The notes under the pieces were generated by a model that did not search any database, had not been told where the DNA came from, and saw only the letters and a program-made list of their open reading frames with translations. A program made the position numbers and the translations under genes. A stretch of 5,561 nucleotides of DNA from JBGZFC01 sp964346495 (lineage in GTDB: Bacteria; Bacteroidota; Bacteroidia; Bacteroidales; Dysgonomonadaceae), in the NCBI GenBank assembly GCA_964346495.1, contig CAYFUW010000103.1, forward strand, positions 1 to 5,561. Reading direction: 5' to 3'. Below, in pieces: positions 1-5,561 of this stretch (position 1 is the first letter of the stretch; each line of letters begins with the position of its first letter).

Positions 1-88
1 AAAAAAAATATTGCTTATAAAAGCATAGTGTGGTGTATACCGTTCACGCAAAGAGCGAAAAGATATTTCGCAAGCAACGCTAAGAGAG

Positions 89-119
89 CATTGCCGTTGG
101 AAACTGCAATGTGTTTTTT
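89..119 (+). terminator. Terminator-like hairpin followed by a T run
   Basis: CATTGC (89-94) pairs with GCAATG (106-111). Inside it, after one C/T mismatch, GTT (96-98) pairs with AAC (102-104) around a GGA loop. Two bases after the stem comes a run of six T (114-119), the layout of an intrinsic terminator reading on the plus strand. The stem is only moderately GC-rich, and the gene it would serve lies outside the window, so it could equally be one more stem of the structured repeat region. Confidence 0.35.
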
Positions 120-208
120 AGTCGCGCCCCGAGTCAGCAATTAAATGAAATAAACTAATATTCTGCAATTTATCGTGCTTGGAGAGAAAGGAACTCGGGG
201 TGCGACTA
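119..208. repeat. 16-bp inverted repeat with 58-nt loop
   Basis: Bases 119-134 pair with 193-208 over 16 positions without a gap; the only non-Watson-Crick pair is a G-T wobble (126/201). The arms are very GC-rich (core GCGCCCCGAG) in otherwise AT-rich DNA, which makes the dyad conspicuous. The 58-nt loop (135-192) shows no coding frame and no strong internal pairing. It could be the closing stem of a structured RNA, the remnant of a small mobile element with terminal inverted repeats, or a member of an intergenic repeat family. The sequence alone does not decide between these. Confidence 0.6.
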
Positions 209-216
209 TATAACAG

Positions 217-264
217 ACGATGGTTGTGCTTTCGTCAAAATTATTACGAAGCCAAAGGCATCGT
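217..264. repeat. Imperfect 19-bp hairpin
   Basis: Arm 217-235 pairs with arm 246-264 at 14 of 19 positions, with perfect outer (ACGATG/CATCGT) and inner (TTCGT/ACGAA) segments and a 10-nt AT-rich loop. It starts 9 bp after the preceding inverted repeat, so the two may belong to one folded unit. An alternative pairing, CATCG (259-263) with CGATG (269-273), competes with it. No function can be assigned. Confidence 0.4.
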
Positions 265-414
265 GTTCCGATGGTAAAGACATCATATTATGGTATCTAA
301 TTAGCTATGAATAAGCAGCTTGGAGTGTGTAGCTGTTTCAGGGTACAAGGCAATAACATACTATATACTACAAACTAAAATCTCCTATATATCTATGTGG
401 TTAATAAATATTTC

Positions 415-557
415 GGTGCTCCGCACCTCTATTTATCGGCATTTCTAAATACTACAAATATTATCGCTGCTATGCAGCTTTACAGCACCATAAGCCACAG
501 AGTGGCGACTATTTTTGTAGCTATTGTCAATATTGCATGAATAAGGTACAGTGTACC
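415..557. repeat. Four-hairpin palindromic element (REP-like)
   Basis: Four perfect hairpins, each with a 5-bp stem and 3-nt loop, lie at 415-427 (GGTGC/GCACC), 466-478 (GCTGC/GCAGC), 494-506 (GCCAC/GTGGC) and 545-557 (GGTAC/GTACC). Their starts are spaced 51, 28 and 51 bp, so the whole element has exact two-fold symmetry about base 486. Next to the inner hairpins a CTACAAA word (452-458) is mirrored by TTTGTAG (514-520). The mirrored stems differ by compensatory changes. From memory it resembles an abundant intergenic repeat of Bacteroidetes genomes. The architecture recalls paired REP units mobilised by Y1 (RAYT/IS200-like) transposases, but no transposase is in the window. Confidence 0.8.
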
Positions 558-609
558 GTGATATTATTTAGTAGGCAAGTTAATAGTAAACAAGTAAAAC
601 TTTCGAGAA

Positions 610-633
610 GTCGGGATTACAAATCCCTCCGAC
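610..633. repeat. Palindrome near the fucosidase 3' end
   Basis: GGGATT (613-618) pairs with AATCCC (622-627) across an ACA loop. GTC (610-612) can add three pairs with GAC (631-633) past a 3-nt bulge. It sits 10 bp from the stronger hairpin at 644-667, and together they may shield or end the fucosidase transcript. Hairpins of this type recur in Bacteroidetes intergenic DNA, which is a recollection rather than a search result. Confidence 0.5.
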
Positions 634-643
634 GTAAAATCGT

Positions 644-667
644 AGAGACGTGGCATGCCGCGTCTCT
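644..667 (-). terminator. Strong hairpin just past the fucosidase stop, possible terminator
   Basis: Ten bases (644-653) pair with 658-667 around a CATG loop, with a single G-T wobble at 651/660. The core AGAGACG/CGTCTCT is perfect. It begins 8 bp after the fucosidase stop codon on the minus strand, the right place for a transcript-ending or 3'-stabilising structure. There is no proper T run after it on that strand, only a short TTTTA, so classical intrinsic termination is doubtful. The sequence also looks like a dispersed repeat (GTAGAGACG...CGTCTC) known from several bacterial groups, so it may simply be an inserted palindrome. Confidence 0.45.
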
Positions 668-675
668 GCAATGAG

Positions 676-2913
676 TTACCAAAAATCCAACTCCCCAACT
701 CTTACAAAACCGCTATCTCCTTCAATCTTATTCACAACTATTCGAACATAACGAGTTGAAACAGAGCTGGTGAATTGGTGCATCCGACGAGAAGGGTCAT
801 TGACTAAGTTTCCAAACTCAAAATTTTCTACGGTTTTCCACTTTTTACCATTCTTGCTTATTTGTATTTCGCCTTTTGCCATCATTCCGGCAGGTTTTAC
901 CGATTTTGGCGGTGTGTATAACATAGCTTTTAAAGTCTGCTTCGAACCTAAATCGATTGCAATAAAGTTTGGTAAATCAGCGGTTTCGGACTGCCAAAAA
1001 GTTTCGGGATTAGCATCGAAAGAGAGAGTAGCATCGTTTTCCGGCAGACTGCTACTTGCACTTATCACTTTCCAACTGTTTTTTAAAACACCAAAATAGT
1101 CCTGACACACTTCTCCCTGCATTTCGGGGCTAAATGCTGCTGCTTTAAGCTGCTTGTTTTCAACTCTTATTGGATTGGTATATTTAATAGAGTTTCGGGT
1201 TGGCTCCGTACCATCCAAAGTGTAGAATATTTCATAGTTTTGATACAGATTTTCAATACTATTTTCACCATGTGGTTTCCAATTAAATTCTGCTTTCATG
1301 GGTGAAACAGCTACCATTCCATCGCTGTCTCGGAAAAATTCCAAACGTGGCGGACGAGTTCTATAGTAGTGTGCCGAAACATTGCTGATAGCCGGATTTA
1401 GACGAGACTCAATTATTCTGATTCGGATTTTATTGGTTGTAATTTCAGGAAAACGAAGGATACGTTTATATCCAACGTTTGTTGCAGTTGCCACTTCTAC
1501 CCATTGTCCATTCAGCCATGTGTCAACAGCATGTTTTTCAATTCGTTCGCCATGAGTATCGATAGTTTCTTGCAAAACTATTCTGTTTATTTTCTGCTCG
1601 TTAGGCATCTCAATCACGATTTCATTTTCTCCGTTTTCAAACAGATAGTATGTTTTTGAATCGTCATCGAGCAATTCCCTTTTTCCTTTCGCATCGACAA
1701 ACAGATTATTCCCGTATGTTTCTCCGATTCGCTTACCTACCTCCTCTAATACCGCCACATCTTGCGACGAAAATCTGCCTTCACGATTTGGCGGAATATT
1801 CAGCAAAAAAGTAGAGTTTCCACCAACCGAACGCTCATAAATATCAAAAACATCATCGGCACTTCGCACTTTTTGATGCGTATCGTCCCGATAAAACCAA
1901 CCTTCACGAATGGATGTATTGGTTTCTGCTTGTTGATAGTGCAGATATTTCGCATCGTAAAGTTTTGAGCGTGAACCCAAATCATCTCCGGTCATATCGG
2001 GAAAAGTTGACGATGAATGTGGATCGAACGGATATGGAATTACGTTCCACTCTGTTTTTCGGGTTGCTCCCGATTCATTTCCGCACCAACGAATATCCTC
2101 ACGTCCAAAAATCACGGCTCGTGGTGCCAAAGTGTGTATAAGTTCAGTCCACGCAGAGTAGTTATATTTTTGCCCACCTTTGGTTTTCGGATGTGCCCCA
2201 TCGAACCAAACTTCGTGAATCTCGCCATATTCAGTCAGAATTTCAAAAAGTTGATTCAGAAAATACTCGTTGTAATCATCAACTTCAAACTCGAATGTGG
2301 TTCTGTTTTCAAACGGACGACCGGGAACTTCTCTCGGAATTGCTCTCTTTGAATACTCACTCAAATTGCCGTAAAGTCCGTTCGGACTCTCAATTTGATA
2401 CAGGTCAGCAGGCGAAAGATAGACACCCAGCTTTAAACCGTACTTTTTGCACGACTCAGATAAGTCTTTGAGTATATCGCCTTTACCGCCTTGAAAATTT
2501 GTTGACATTATTCCATGCTCAGTATATCGGCTTTGCCAAAGCACAAAACCATCGTGATGCTTCACGGTGAGAATAACCATTTTCATTCCGGCATCACGCA
2601 TAGCACGGCACCACTGGTCGGTGTCCAGCTCTTTCAAATCGAAAACATCGGGACTCTCTTTACCGCTTCCCCACTCCATTCGGGTAAATGTATTAGGTCC
2701 GAAATGGATAAAAGCAATGAACTCATTTTGCAGTGCTTCGAACTGATTTTTTGTAGGGACTATATTTGCAGCCTTTTGAATAATAATATCTTTAGTATCG
2801 TCAGGCTCTATTTTTATTGTATTTTGTGGTTTGATTTGGTTTTGTGCTGCAACATTCGATATAAAAAAAACAGCAACTAATAGAAAGAGAATATTCTTTT
2901 TGAGATAAAGCAT
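676..2913 (-). CDS. Secreted GH29 alpha-L-fucosidase with C-terminal binding domains
   Basis: A 745-residue exported glycosidase predicted to remove terminal alpha-L-fucose from glycans by a retaining mechanism. A signal peptide is clear (KK then a hydrophobic stretch, cleavage probably after A23 in NVAA-QN); no lipobox cysteine follows, so it should be periplasmic or secreted. The GH29 barrel spans roughly 55-400, with FIHFGPNTF (68-76), KHHDGF (118-123) and VWFDGA (235-240). D238 is the expected nucleophile, and E280 in WCGNESG the likely acid/base by spacing and by the motif I associate with the GH29-B subfamily. That subfamily usually acts on alpha-1,3/1,4-linked fucose, which is an inference here. 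Three accessory modules follow: a galactose-binding-like sandwich (~405-518), a chitobiase/hexosaminidase C-terminal-like module (~525-605, YTLDGTEP at 564-571), and an F5/8 type C (CBM32-like) domain (~611-745, NPETFW at 635-640). The gene starts 32 bp after engB on the same strand without an evident Shine-Dalgarno sequence. It is intact. Confidence 0.95.
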   Translation of the reverse strand: MLYLKKNILFLLVAVFFISNVAAQNQIKPQNTIKIEPDDTKDIIIQKAANIVPTKNQFEALQNEFIAFIHFGPNTFTRMEWGSGKESPDVFDLKELDTDQWCRAMRDAGMKMVILTVKHHDGFVLWQSRYTEHGIMSTNFQGGKGDILKDLSESCKKYGLKLGVYLSPADLYQIESPNGLYGNLSEYSKRAIPREVPGRPFENRTTFEFEVDDYNEYFLNQLFEILTEYGEIHEVWFDGAHPKTKGGQKYNYSAWTELIHTLAPRAVIFGREDIRWCGNESGATRKTEWNVIPYPFDPHSSSTFPDMTGDDLGSRSKLYDAKYLHYQQAETNTSIREGWFYRDDTHQKVRSADDVFDIYERSVGGNSTFLLNIPPNREGRFSSQDVAVLEEVGKRIGETYGNNLFVDAKGKRELLDDDSKTYYLFENGENEIVIEMPNEQKINRIVLQETIDTHGERIEKHAVDTWLNGQWVEVATATNVGYKRILRFPEITTNKIRIRIIESRLNPAISNVSAHYYRTRPPRLEFFRDSDGMVAVSPMKAEFNWKPHGENSIENLYQNYEIFYTLDGTEPTRNSIKYTNPIRVENKQLKAAAFSPEMQGEVCQDYFGVLKNSWKVISASSSLPENDATLSFDANPETFWQSETADLPNFIAIDLGSKQTLKAMLYTPPKSVKPAGMMAKGEIQISKNGKKWKTVENFEFGNLVNDPSRRMHQFTSSVSTRYVRIVVNKIEGDSGFVRVGELDFW

Positions 2914-2945
2914 ATTTAAAAGAGTTTTAAGTCGGTACAGTTTTG

Positions 2946-3542
2946 TTACAACGAGTTATTTATAGTTTCAATATAGTCGAGCAACTCATCCCGACCCTGT
3001 TTCTTTTCGGAAGATGTAACAAAAATTGGCGGAAGCTCCTCCCAAACTTCGAGCAACTTCTCCTTATACGCTTCGATATTCATACCCAATCGACCCGACC
3101 CCAATTTGTCGGCTTTTGTGAAAACAATAGAGAAAGGTATTCCGTTTTCGCCTAACCACTCCATAAATTCAAGATCGATTTTCTGCGGTTCGTGCCTGCT
3201 GTCAACCAAAACAAAAAGCGATGTAAGCGACATCCGATTCAAGATGTAACTCTCGATAAGCACCCGCAACTGTTCTCTGTTCTCTTTACCACGACGAGCA
3301 TAACCATATCCTGGTAAATCGACCAAATACCATTCATCGTTGATTAGAAAGTGATTAATCAACATCGTTTTACCAGGCATAGATGAAGTCATTGCCAAAC
3401 CCTTTCTATTGGTCAACATATTGATTAACGATGATTTACCCACGTTTGAACGACCAATAAAAGCATATTCGTGTCTTTCGTCCTGCGGACAACTCTGATA
3501 ATTCGGGCTACTTACTATAAATTCAGCTGTTTTTATAATCAT
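2946..3542 (-). CDS. engB: Ribosome biogenesis GTPase EngB (YsxC/YihA)
   Basis: A 198-residue cytoplasmic TRAFAC-class GTPase of the EngB/YsxC family, which acts in late assembly of the 50S ribosomal subunit and is usually essential. All G motifs are visible in order: G1/P-loop GRSNVGKSS (30-38), the switch-I segment with PGKT (56-59; T59 is the Mg-coordinating threonine), G3 DLPGYGYA (75-82), G4 TKAD (142-145) and G5 near TSS (176-178). The length matches the family norm of about 195-210 residues, and the ATG at 3542 gives the usual short N-terminal extension before the P-loop. The upstream spacer carries a repeat element and no convincing promoter; an A/T-rich match with TTTG lies directly before the start (about 3549-3552) but is too close to be compelling. 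The fucosidase follows after 32 bp, so a shared transcript is plausible. Confidence 0.97.
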   Translation of the reverse strand: MIIKTAEFIVSSPNYQSCPQDERHEYAFIGRSNVGKSSLINMLTNRKGLAMTSSMPGKTMLINHFLINDEWYLVDLPGYGYARRGKENREQLRVLIESYILNRMSLTSLFVLVDSRHEPQKIDLEFMEWLGENGIPFSIVFTKADKLGSGRLGMNIEAYKEKLLEVWEELPPIFVTSSEKKQGRDELLDYIETINNSL

Positions 3543-3620
3543 TGTTTCAAAATTGTTGGTTTTAATTTAACCGTATAATTACCTATATTTACATTCTATT
3601 TTTAAACAAAAAAATCTTTT

Positions 3621-3785
3621 CAATACCACATAGGCACATAGAAAGCATAGTTTATTTTATTGAAAATGAAATATAAATATAAGTGTTACATAGAAAAACT
3701 TGTTTTACACATAGTAGCTACGCTACTATGCCTATTGATTAACTATTTTCACTTTACATAAAAACTATGTGACTATGTGGTTATA
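3621..3785. repeat. CATAG/CTATG-rich inverted-repeat element
   Basis: The outer arms, 3625-3641 and 3765-3781, are inverted copies matching at 16 of 17 positions; each arm contains a tandem CACATAG (or CTATGTG) pair. Inside lies a perfect 9-bp hairpin at 3710-3730. CATAG or its complement occurs eight times within about 165 bp. The element fills most of the space between the symporter stop and the engB start and contains no reading frame. Elements ending in CTATGTGxCTATGTGGT are, as I recall, frequent in Bacteroidetes intergenic DNA. It could be a miniature inverted-repeat element or a replication-slippage-prone repeat. Confidence 0.7.
3710..3730 (-). terminator. Hairpin within the repeat, possible symporter terminator
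   Basis: CATAGTAGC (3710-3718) pairs perfectly with GCTACTATG (3722-3730) around a TAC loop. It lies about 70 bp beyond the symporter stop on the minus strand. The next T run on that strand (complement of 3694-3698) starts some 11 nt after the stem, further away than in a standard intrinsic terminator. It is therefore only a weak terminator candidate, and its main identity is as the central stem of the surrounding repeat. Confidence 0.25.
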
Positions 3786-3801
3786 AAATTAAACTAAGTA
3801 T

Positions 3802-5286
3802 TCATGCGAATAATCTTTTTAATTTATTTTTTTCCGGTCTGCTTAAAATCCATAATCCTACGCCGGTGATTGTTGCGTTAATTAATAACATTTCATATCC
3901 AACCGAGTAGTTAAAATGGTTTTTCATCACAACTTCAAATATAAAACAAATAATCGGTGCTGCAAAAGCCACGTAAGGAACAAAACTATCTTTCGGTTTC
4001 AATTTTGTAAACAGTCCGCAGAAAAAGAGACCCAACAATGGTCCGTAAGTGTATGATGCAAGTTTGTAAATTGCAGTGATAATGCTATCTGAACCAATGG
4101 CTTTGATTAGTAAAATGATAACAACAAACAGTGCCGAGATAACCACATGCACTATGCGACGCACCCTGATATTTAGTTTCTCCTGTTCAACATCTTTACT
4201 TGACGTTTTCATATCGAGAATATCAACACAGAAAGATGTTGTCAATGCAGTAAGTGCAGAATCGGCACTCGAAAATGCTGCTGCCATTACACCAACTACA
4301 AAGAATGCTAATATAGTAAGCCCTAAATAGTTGCTGGCGATATATGGTAAAATATCATCTGATATTTCAGGTAGCACAATTCCCGATTGTTGAGCATAAT
4401 ATAGCAACAAAACACCTAACGAGAGAAAAAGAAAATTTATCGGAGTAAATGCAAGTCCATAAGATACAACGTTTTTCTGTGCATCTTTTAATGTTCTGAT
4501 TGTTAGATTTTTCTGCATTTGGTCTTGGTCGAGCCCTGTCATTACAATAGTAATAAACATACCGCTAAAAAATTGTTTGAAGAAGTTTTGAGTACTTGCC
4601 CAATCGTCAAAAACAAATATTCTAGAGTGTGAACTATCTTTTATAACTGTTACAGTTTCCGCAAAATTCAGGTCGAGTTCGTGTGTAACTTTCCACAAAA
4701 TAAGCACCAAAGCTGTCAGAAAAAGTAGTGTCTGAACCCAATCAGTCCAAATTATAGTTTTTATTCCACTTCGATGGCTGTAGAGCCATATCGTGAGAAT
4801 TATCGCGATTACAGTAACCACAAAAGGTACTCCCCAATTATCGAAAACCAATCGTTGCAAAATAAAAGCTGCTAAATATAATCTGGCTGCAGCACCTACA
4901 ATTTTGGAAATCAAGAAGAACCACGCTCCGGTTTTATAAGATTTTCTACCGTACCGCTGTTCAAGATAACCATAAATAGTAGTCAGATTCAACTTATAAT
5001 ACAACGGCAAAAGCACATAAGCAATAACCAAATATCCGAAGAAAAATCCGAAAACCATCTGCATATAGGTCATATCCAGATTGCGAACTATCCCGGGAAC
5101 AGACACAAAGGTTACTCCAGAAATTGAAGTCCCAATCATTGCAAAGGCAACCACGTACCATTTCGACGATTTGTTGGCTCGAAAAAAGGTGTCGTTATCA
5201 ATCTTTTTCCTTCCCGACAAATAGGAAATAAGCATCAACAGTAAAAAATATGAAACTAAAACAATGATTATGAATCCTTCTTGCAT
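3802..5286 (-). CDS. Sodium:solute symporter (SSS family)
   Basis: A 494-residue inner-membrane protein of the sodium/solute symporter family (LeuT fold), coupling uptake of a small organic solute to sodium entry. About 13 hydrophobic segments can be traced, near residues 5-23, 43-63, 76-98, 119-146, 153-170, 181-200, 238-258, 274-297, 320-345, 377-395, 403-426, 436-454 and 463-481. This is the usual count and length for the family. Family landmarks are GTSISGVTF (52-60), TTIYGYLEQRYG (102-113), GIKTIIWTDWVQ (174-185), GLDQDQMQKNL (251-261) and AAAFSSADSALTALTT (335-350); S339-S340 correspond to the paired serines of the Na2 sodium site in characterised members. The substrate cannot be read from the sequence; sugars, sialic acid, amino acids and organic acids are all possible. 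The ATG at 5286 leads straight into the first membrane helix. I found no convincing -33/-7 promoter in the 93 bp upstream. The frame is intact. Confidence 0.95.
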   Translation of the reverse strand: MQEGFIIIVLVSYFLLLMLISYLSGRKKIDNDTFFRANKSSKWYVVAFAMIGTSISGVTFVSVPGIVRNLDMTYMQMVFGFFFGYLVIAYVLLPLYYKLNLTTIYGYLEQRYGRKSYKTGAWFFLISKIVGAAARLYLAAFILQRLVFDNWGVPFVVTVIAIILTIWLYSHRSGIKTIIWTDWVQTLLFLTALVLILWKVTHELDLNFAETVTVIKDSSHSRIFVFDDWASTQNFFKQFFSGMFITIVMTGLDQDQMQKNLTIRTLKDAQKNVVSYGLAFTPINFLFLSLGVLLLYYAQQSGIVLPEISDDILPYIASNYLGLTILAFFVVGVMAAAFSSADSALTALTTSFCVDILDMKTSSKDVEQEKLNIRVRRIVHVVISALFVVIILLIKAIGSDSIITAIYKLASYTYGPLLGLFFCGLFTKLKPKDSFVPYVAFAAPIICFIFEVVMKNHFNYSVGYEMLLINATITGVGLWILSRPEKNKLKRLFA

Positions 5287-5379
5287 ACAAATATTGGTTT
5301 TTTCACAAAAAAATGAACTTGTTTTTTATTAACGTAAAATCGAGATAATTCTTTGAGTTTATTATCACAAAGTTTAAAA

Positions 5380-5518
5380 TCAATTGCCACGTCCCTTTAG
5401 GGCATGGATATATGATTAAAAACTCAACTGGCTTTAGCCAAAGTTTAAAAAAATCTTGGGCTAAAGCCCATTTTAAAAGAGTAATTCCCACCCACGAGTT
5501 AAAACTCGTGGTAATTGA
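5380..5518. repeat. Second four-hairpin palindromic element with inverted ends
   Basis: Four hairpins lie at 5387-5407 (imperfect: CCC/GGG core, then a bulge and CCA/TGG), 5429-5440 (TGGC/GCCA), 5457-5470 (TGGGC/GCCCA) and 5492-5511 (CCACGAGT/ACTCGTGG). The ends, 5380-5390 and 5508-5518, are inverted copies matching at 10 of 11 positions (TCAATTGCCAC). All parts are symmetric about base 5449, and hairpin centres are spaced about 37, 29 and 38 bp. The two left loops read TTTA and the two right loops TAAA, so orientation is mirrored as well. I recognise this type (CTTTAGCC, ACTCGTGG words) as a frequent Bacteroidetes intergenic repeat. It lies 94-232 bp upstream of the symporter start, so its right-to-left transcription could place it in or near the promoter region. 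Confidence 0.8.
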
Positions 5519-5561
5519 AATACAAAGATTAAAACAATAATAATAAATTATTATTTTTTAT
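5519..5561. other. AT-rich window end with a short dyad
   Basis: The last 43 bases are almost pure A/T. AATAATAA (5539-5546) is followed, after one base, by its inverted copy (5548-5555) and a T run. Such a dyad is expected by chance in sequence this AT-rich, and no gene is visible. Confidence 0.4.

Larger units (their letters stand above)
1..675. other. Gene-free, repeat-rich region downstream of the fucosidase
   Basis: No open reading frame here looks like a protein: the frames are short, and the only one starting near 395 stops after 17 codons inside a hairpin repeat. The region holds a dense series of stem-loops: a 6-bp hairpin at 55-71 (GCGAAA/TTTCGC), then those listed separately at 89-119, 119-208, 217-264, 415-557, 610-633 and 644-667. 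The first ~85 bases carry CGCAAAG/GCGAAA-like words reminiscent of a common Bacteroidetes intergenic repeat; that likeness is from memory. Between 265 and 414 I see only weak dyads (for example 316-320 with 331-335) and nothing I can name. No tRNA or rRNA signature is visible. Confidence 0.8.

Noticed and set aside
120..207. Possible CRISPR repeat, because GTCGCGCCCC resembles the start of type I-C repeats
   Set aside because: The two copies are inverted, not direct. There is no GTGG-ATTGAAA-type tail, no regular spacer and no third copy.
393..403. CTATGTGGTTA shared with the end of the 3621-3785 element (3773-3783)
   Set aside because: An 11-base match within an AT-rich window of this size is expected by chance, and the rest of the element is not present around it.
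770..1099. 109-codon plus-strand open frame, and similar frames at 1762-2880
   Set aside because: All are antisense to the fucosidase reading frame, which has clear domains and motifs. The plus-strand translations show no family features.
2943..3155. 70-codon plus-strand open frame
   Set aside because: It is antisense to the C-terminal part of EngB, including the G4 and G5 motifs, and has no features of its own.
4076..4330. 84-codon plus-strand open frame
   Set aside because: It is antisense to the symporter, across its best conserved region, and its serine/threonine-rich composition is what the reverse of membrane-helix codons gives.
5287..5379. Bacteroidetes-type promoter (TTG / TAnnTTTG) for the symporter
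   Set aside because: Several TTTG words occur on the minus strand, but none has a good -7 box with a -33 TTG at proper spacing, and the best match abuts the start codon.
5303..5491. 62-codon open frame on the minus strand
   Set aside because: It lies mostly across the four-hairpin repeat at 5380-5518. Its apparent protein is just a translation of palindromic repeat DNA, and no domain is recognisable.

Overview
This is a low-GC window that reads as a chromosomal segment of a member of the Bacteroidota, most likely Bacteroidales or a close relative. The evidence is a secreted, Bacteroidetes-style multidomain GH29 fucosidase, a sodium:solute symporter of a subtype I associate with Bacteroidetes, the absence of obvious Shine-Dalgarno sequences, and intergenic DNA packed with short palindromic repeats of the kinds that litter these genomes. 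I infer the organism from these features; no rRNA or other marker gene is present.

Layout: three confident genes all lie on the minus strand, so transcription runs from right to left. A 13-TM sodium:solute symporter (3802-5286) comes first. It is followed by a 259-bp repeat-filled spacer, then the ribosome-assembly GTPase EngB/YsxC (2946-3542), and then, after only 32 bp, a secreted alpha-L-fucosidase (676-2913). EngB and the fucosidase are close enough to be co-transcribed. The symporter is separated from them by a palindromic repeat element and may be its own unit. The pairing is functionally mixed: an essential cytoplasmic GTPase next to an exported glycan-degrading enzyme. The symporter could import a sugar or organic acid, but nothing fixes its substrate and a link to the fucosidase is only possible.

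The remaining DNA, about 1.2 kb, holds no gene that I can support. It contains: (1) at 1-264, a run of stem-loops including a 16-bp inverted repeat; (2) at 415-557, an element of four 5-bp-stem/3-nt-loop hairpins arranged with exact two-fold symmetry; (3) at 610-667, two palindromes just past the fucosidase stop; (4) at 3621-3785, a CATAG/CTATG-rich inverted-repeat element; (5) at 5380-5518, a second, unrelated-sequence element that again has four hairpins arranged with two-fold symmetry.

No defence system, CRISPR array, tRNA, rRNA or complete insertion sequence was found. The most interesting signal is the shared architecture of elements (2) and (5). In element (2) the mirrored hairpins also differ by compensatory base changes, which implies selection on, or mobilisation through, the folded single-stranded form.
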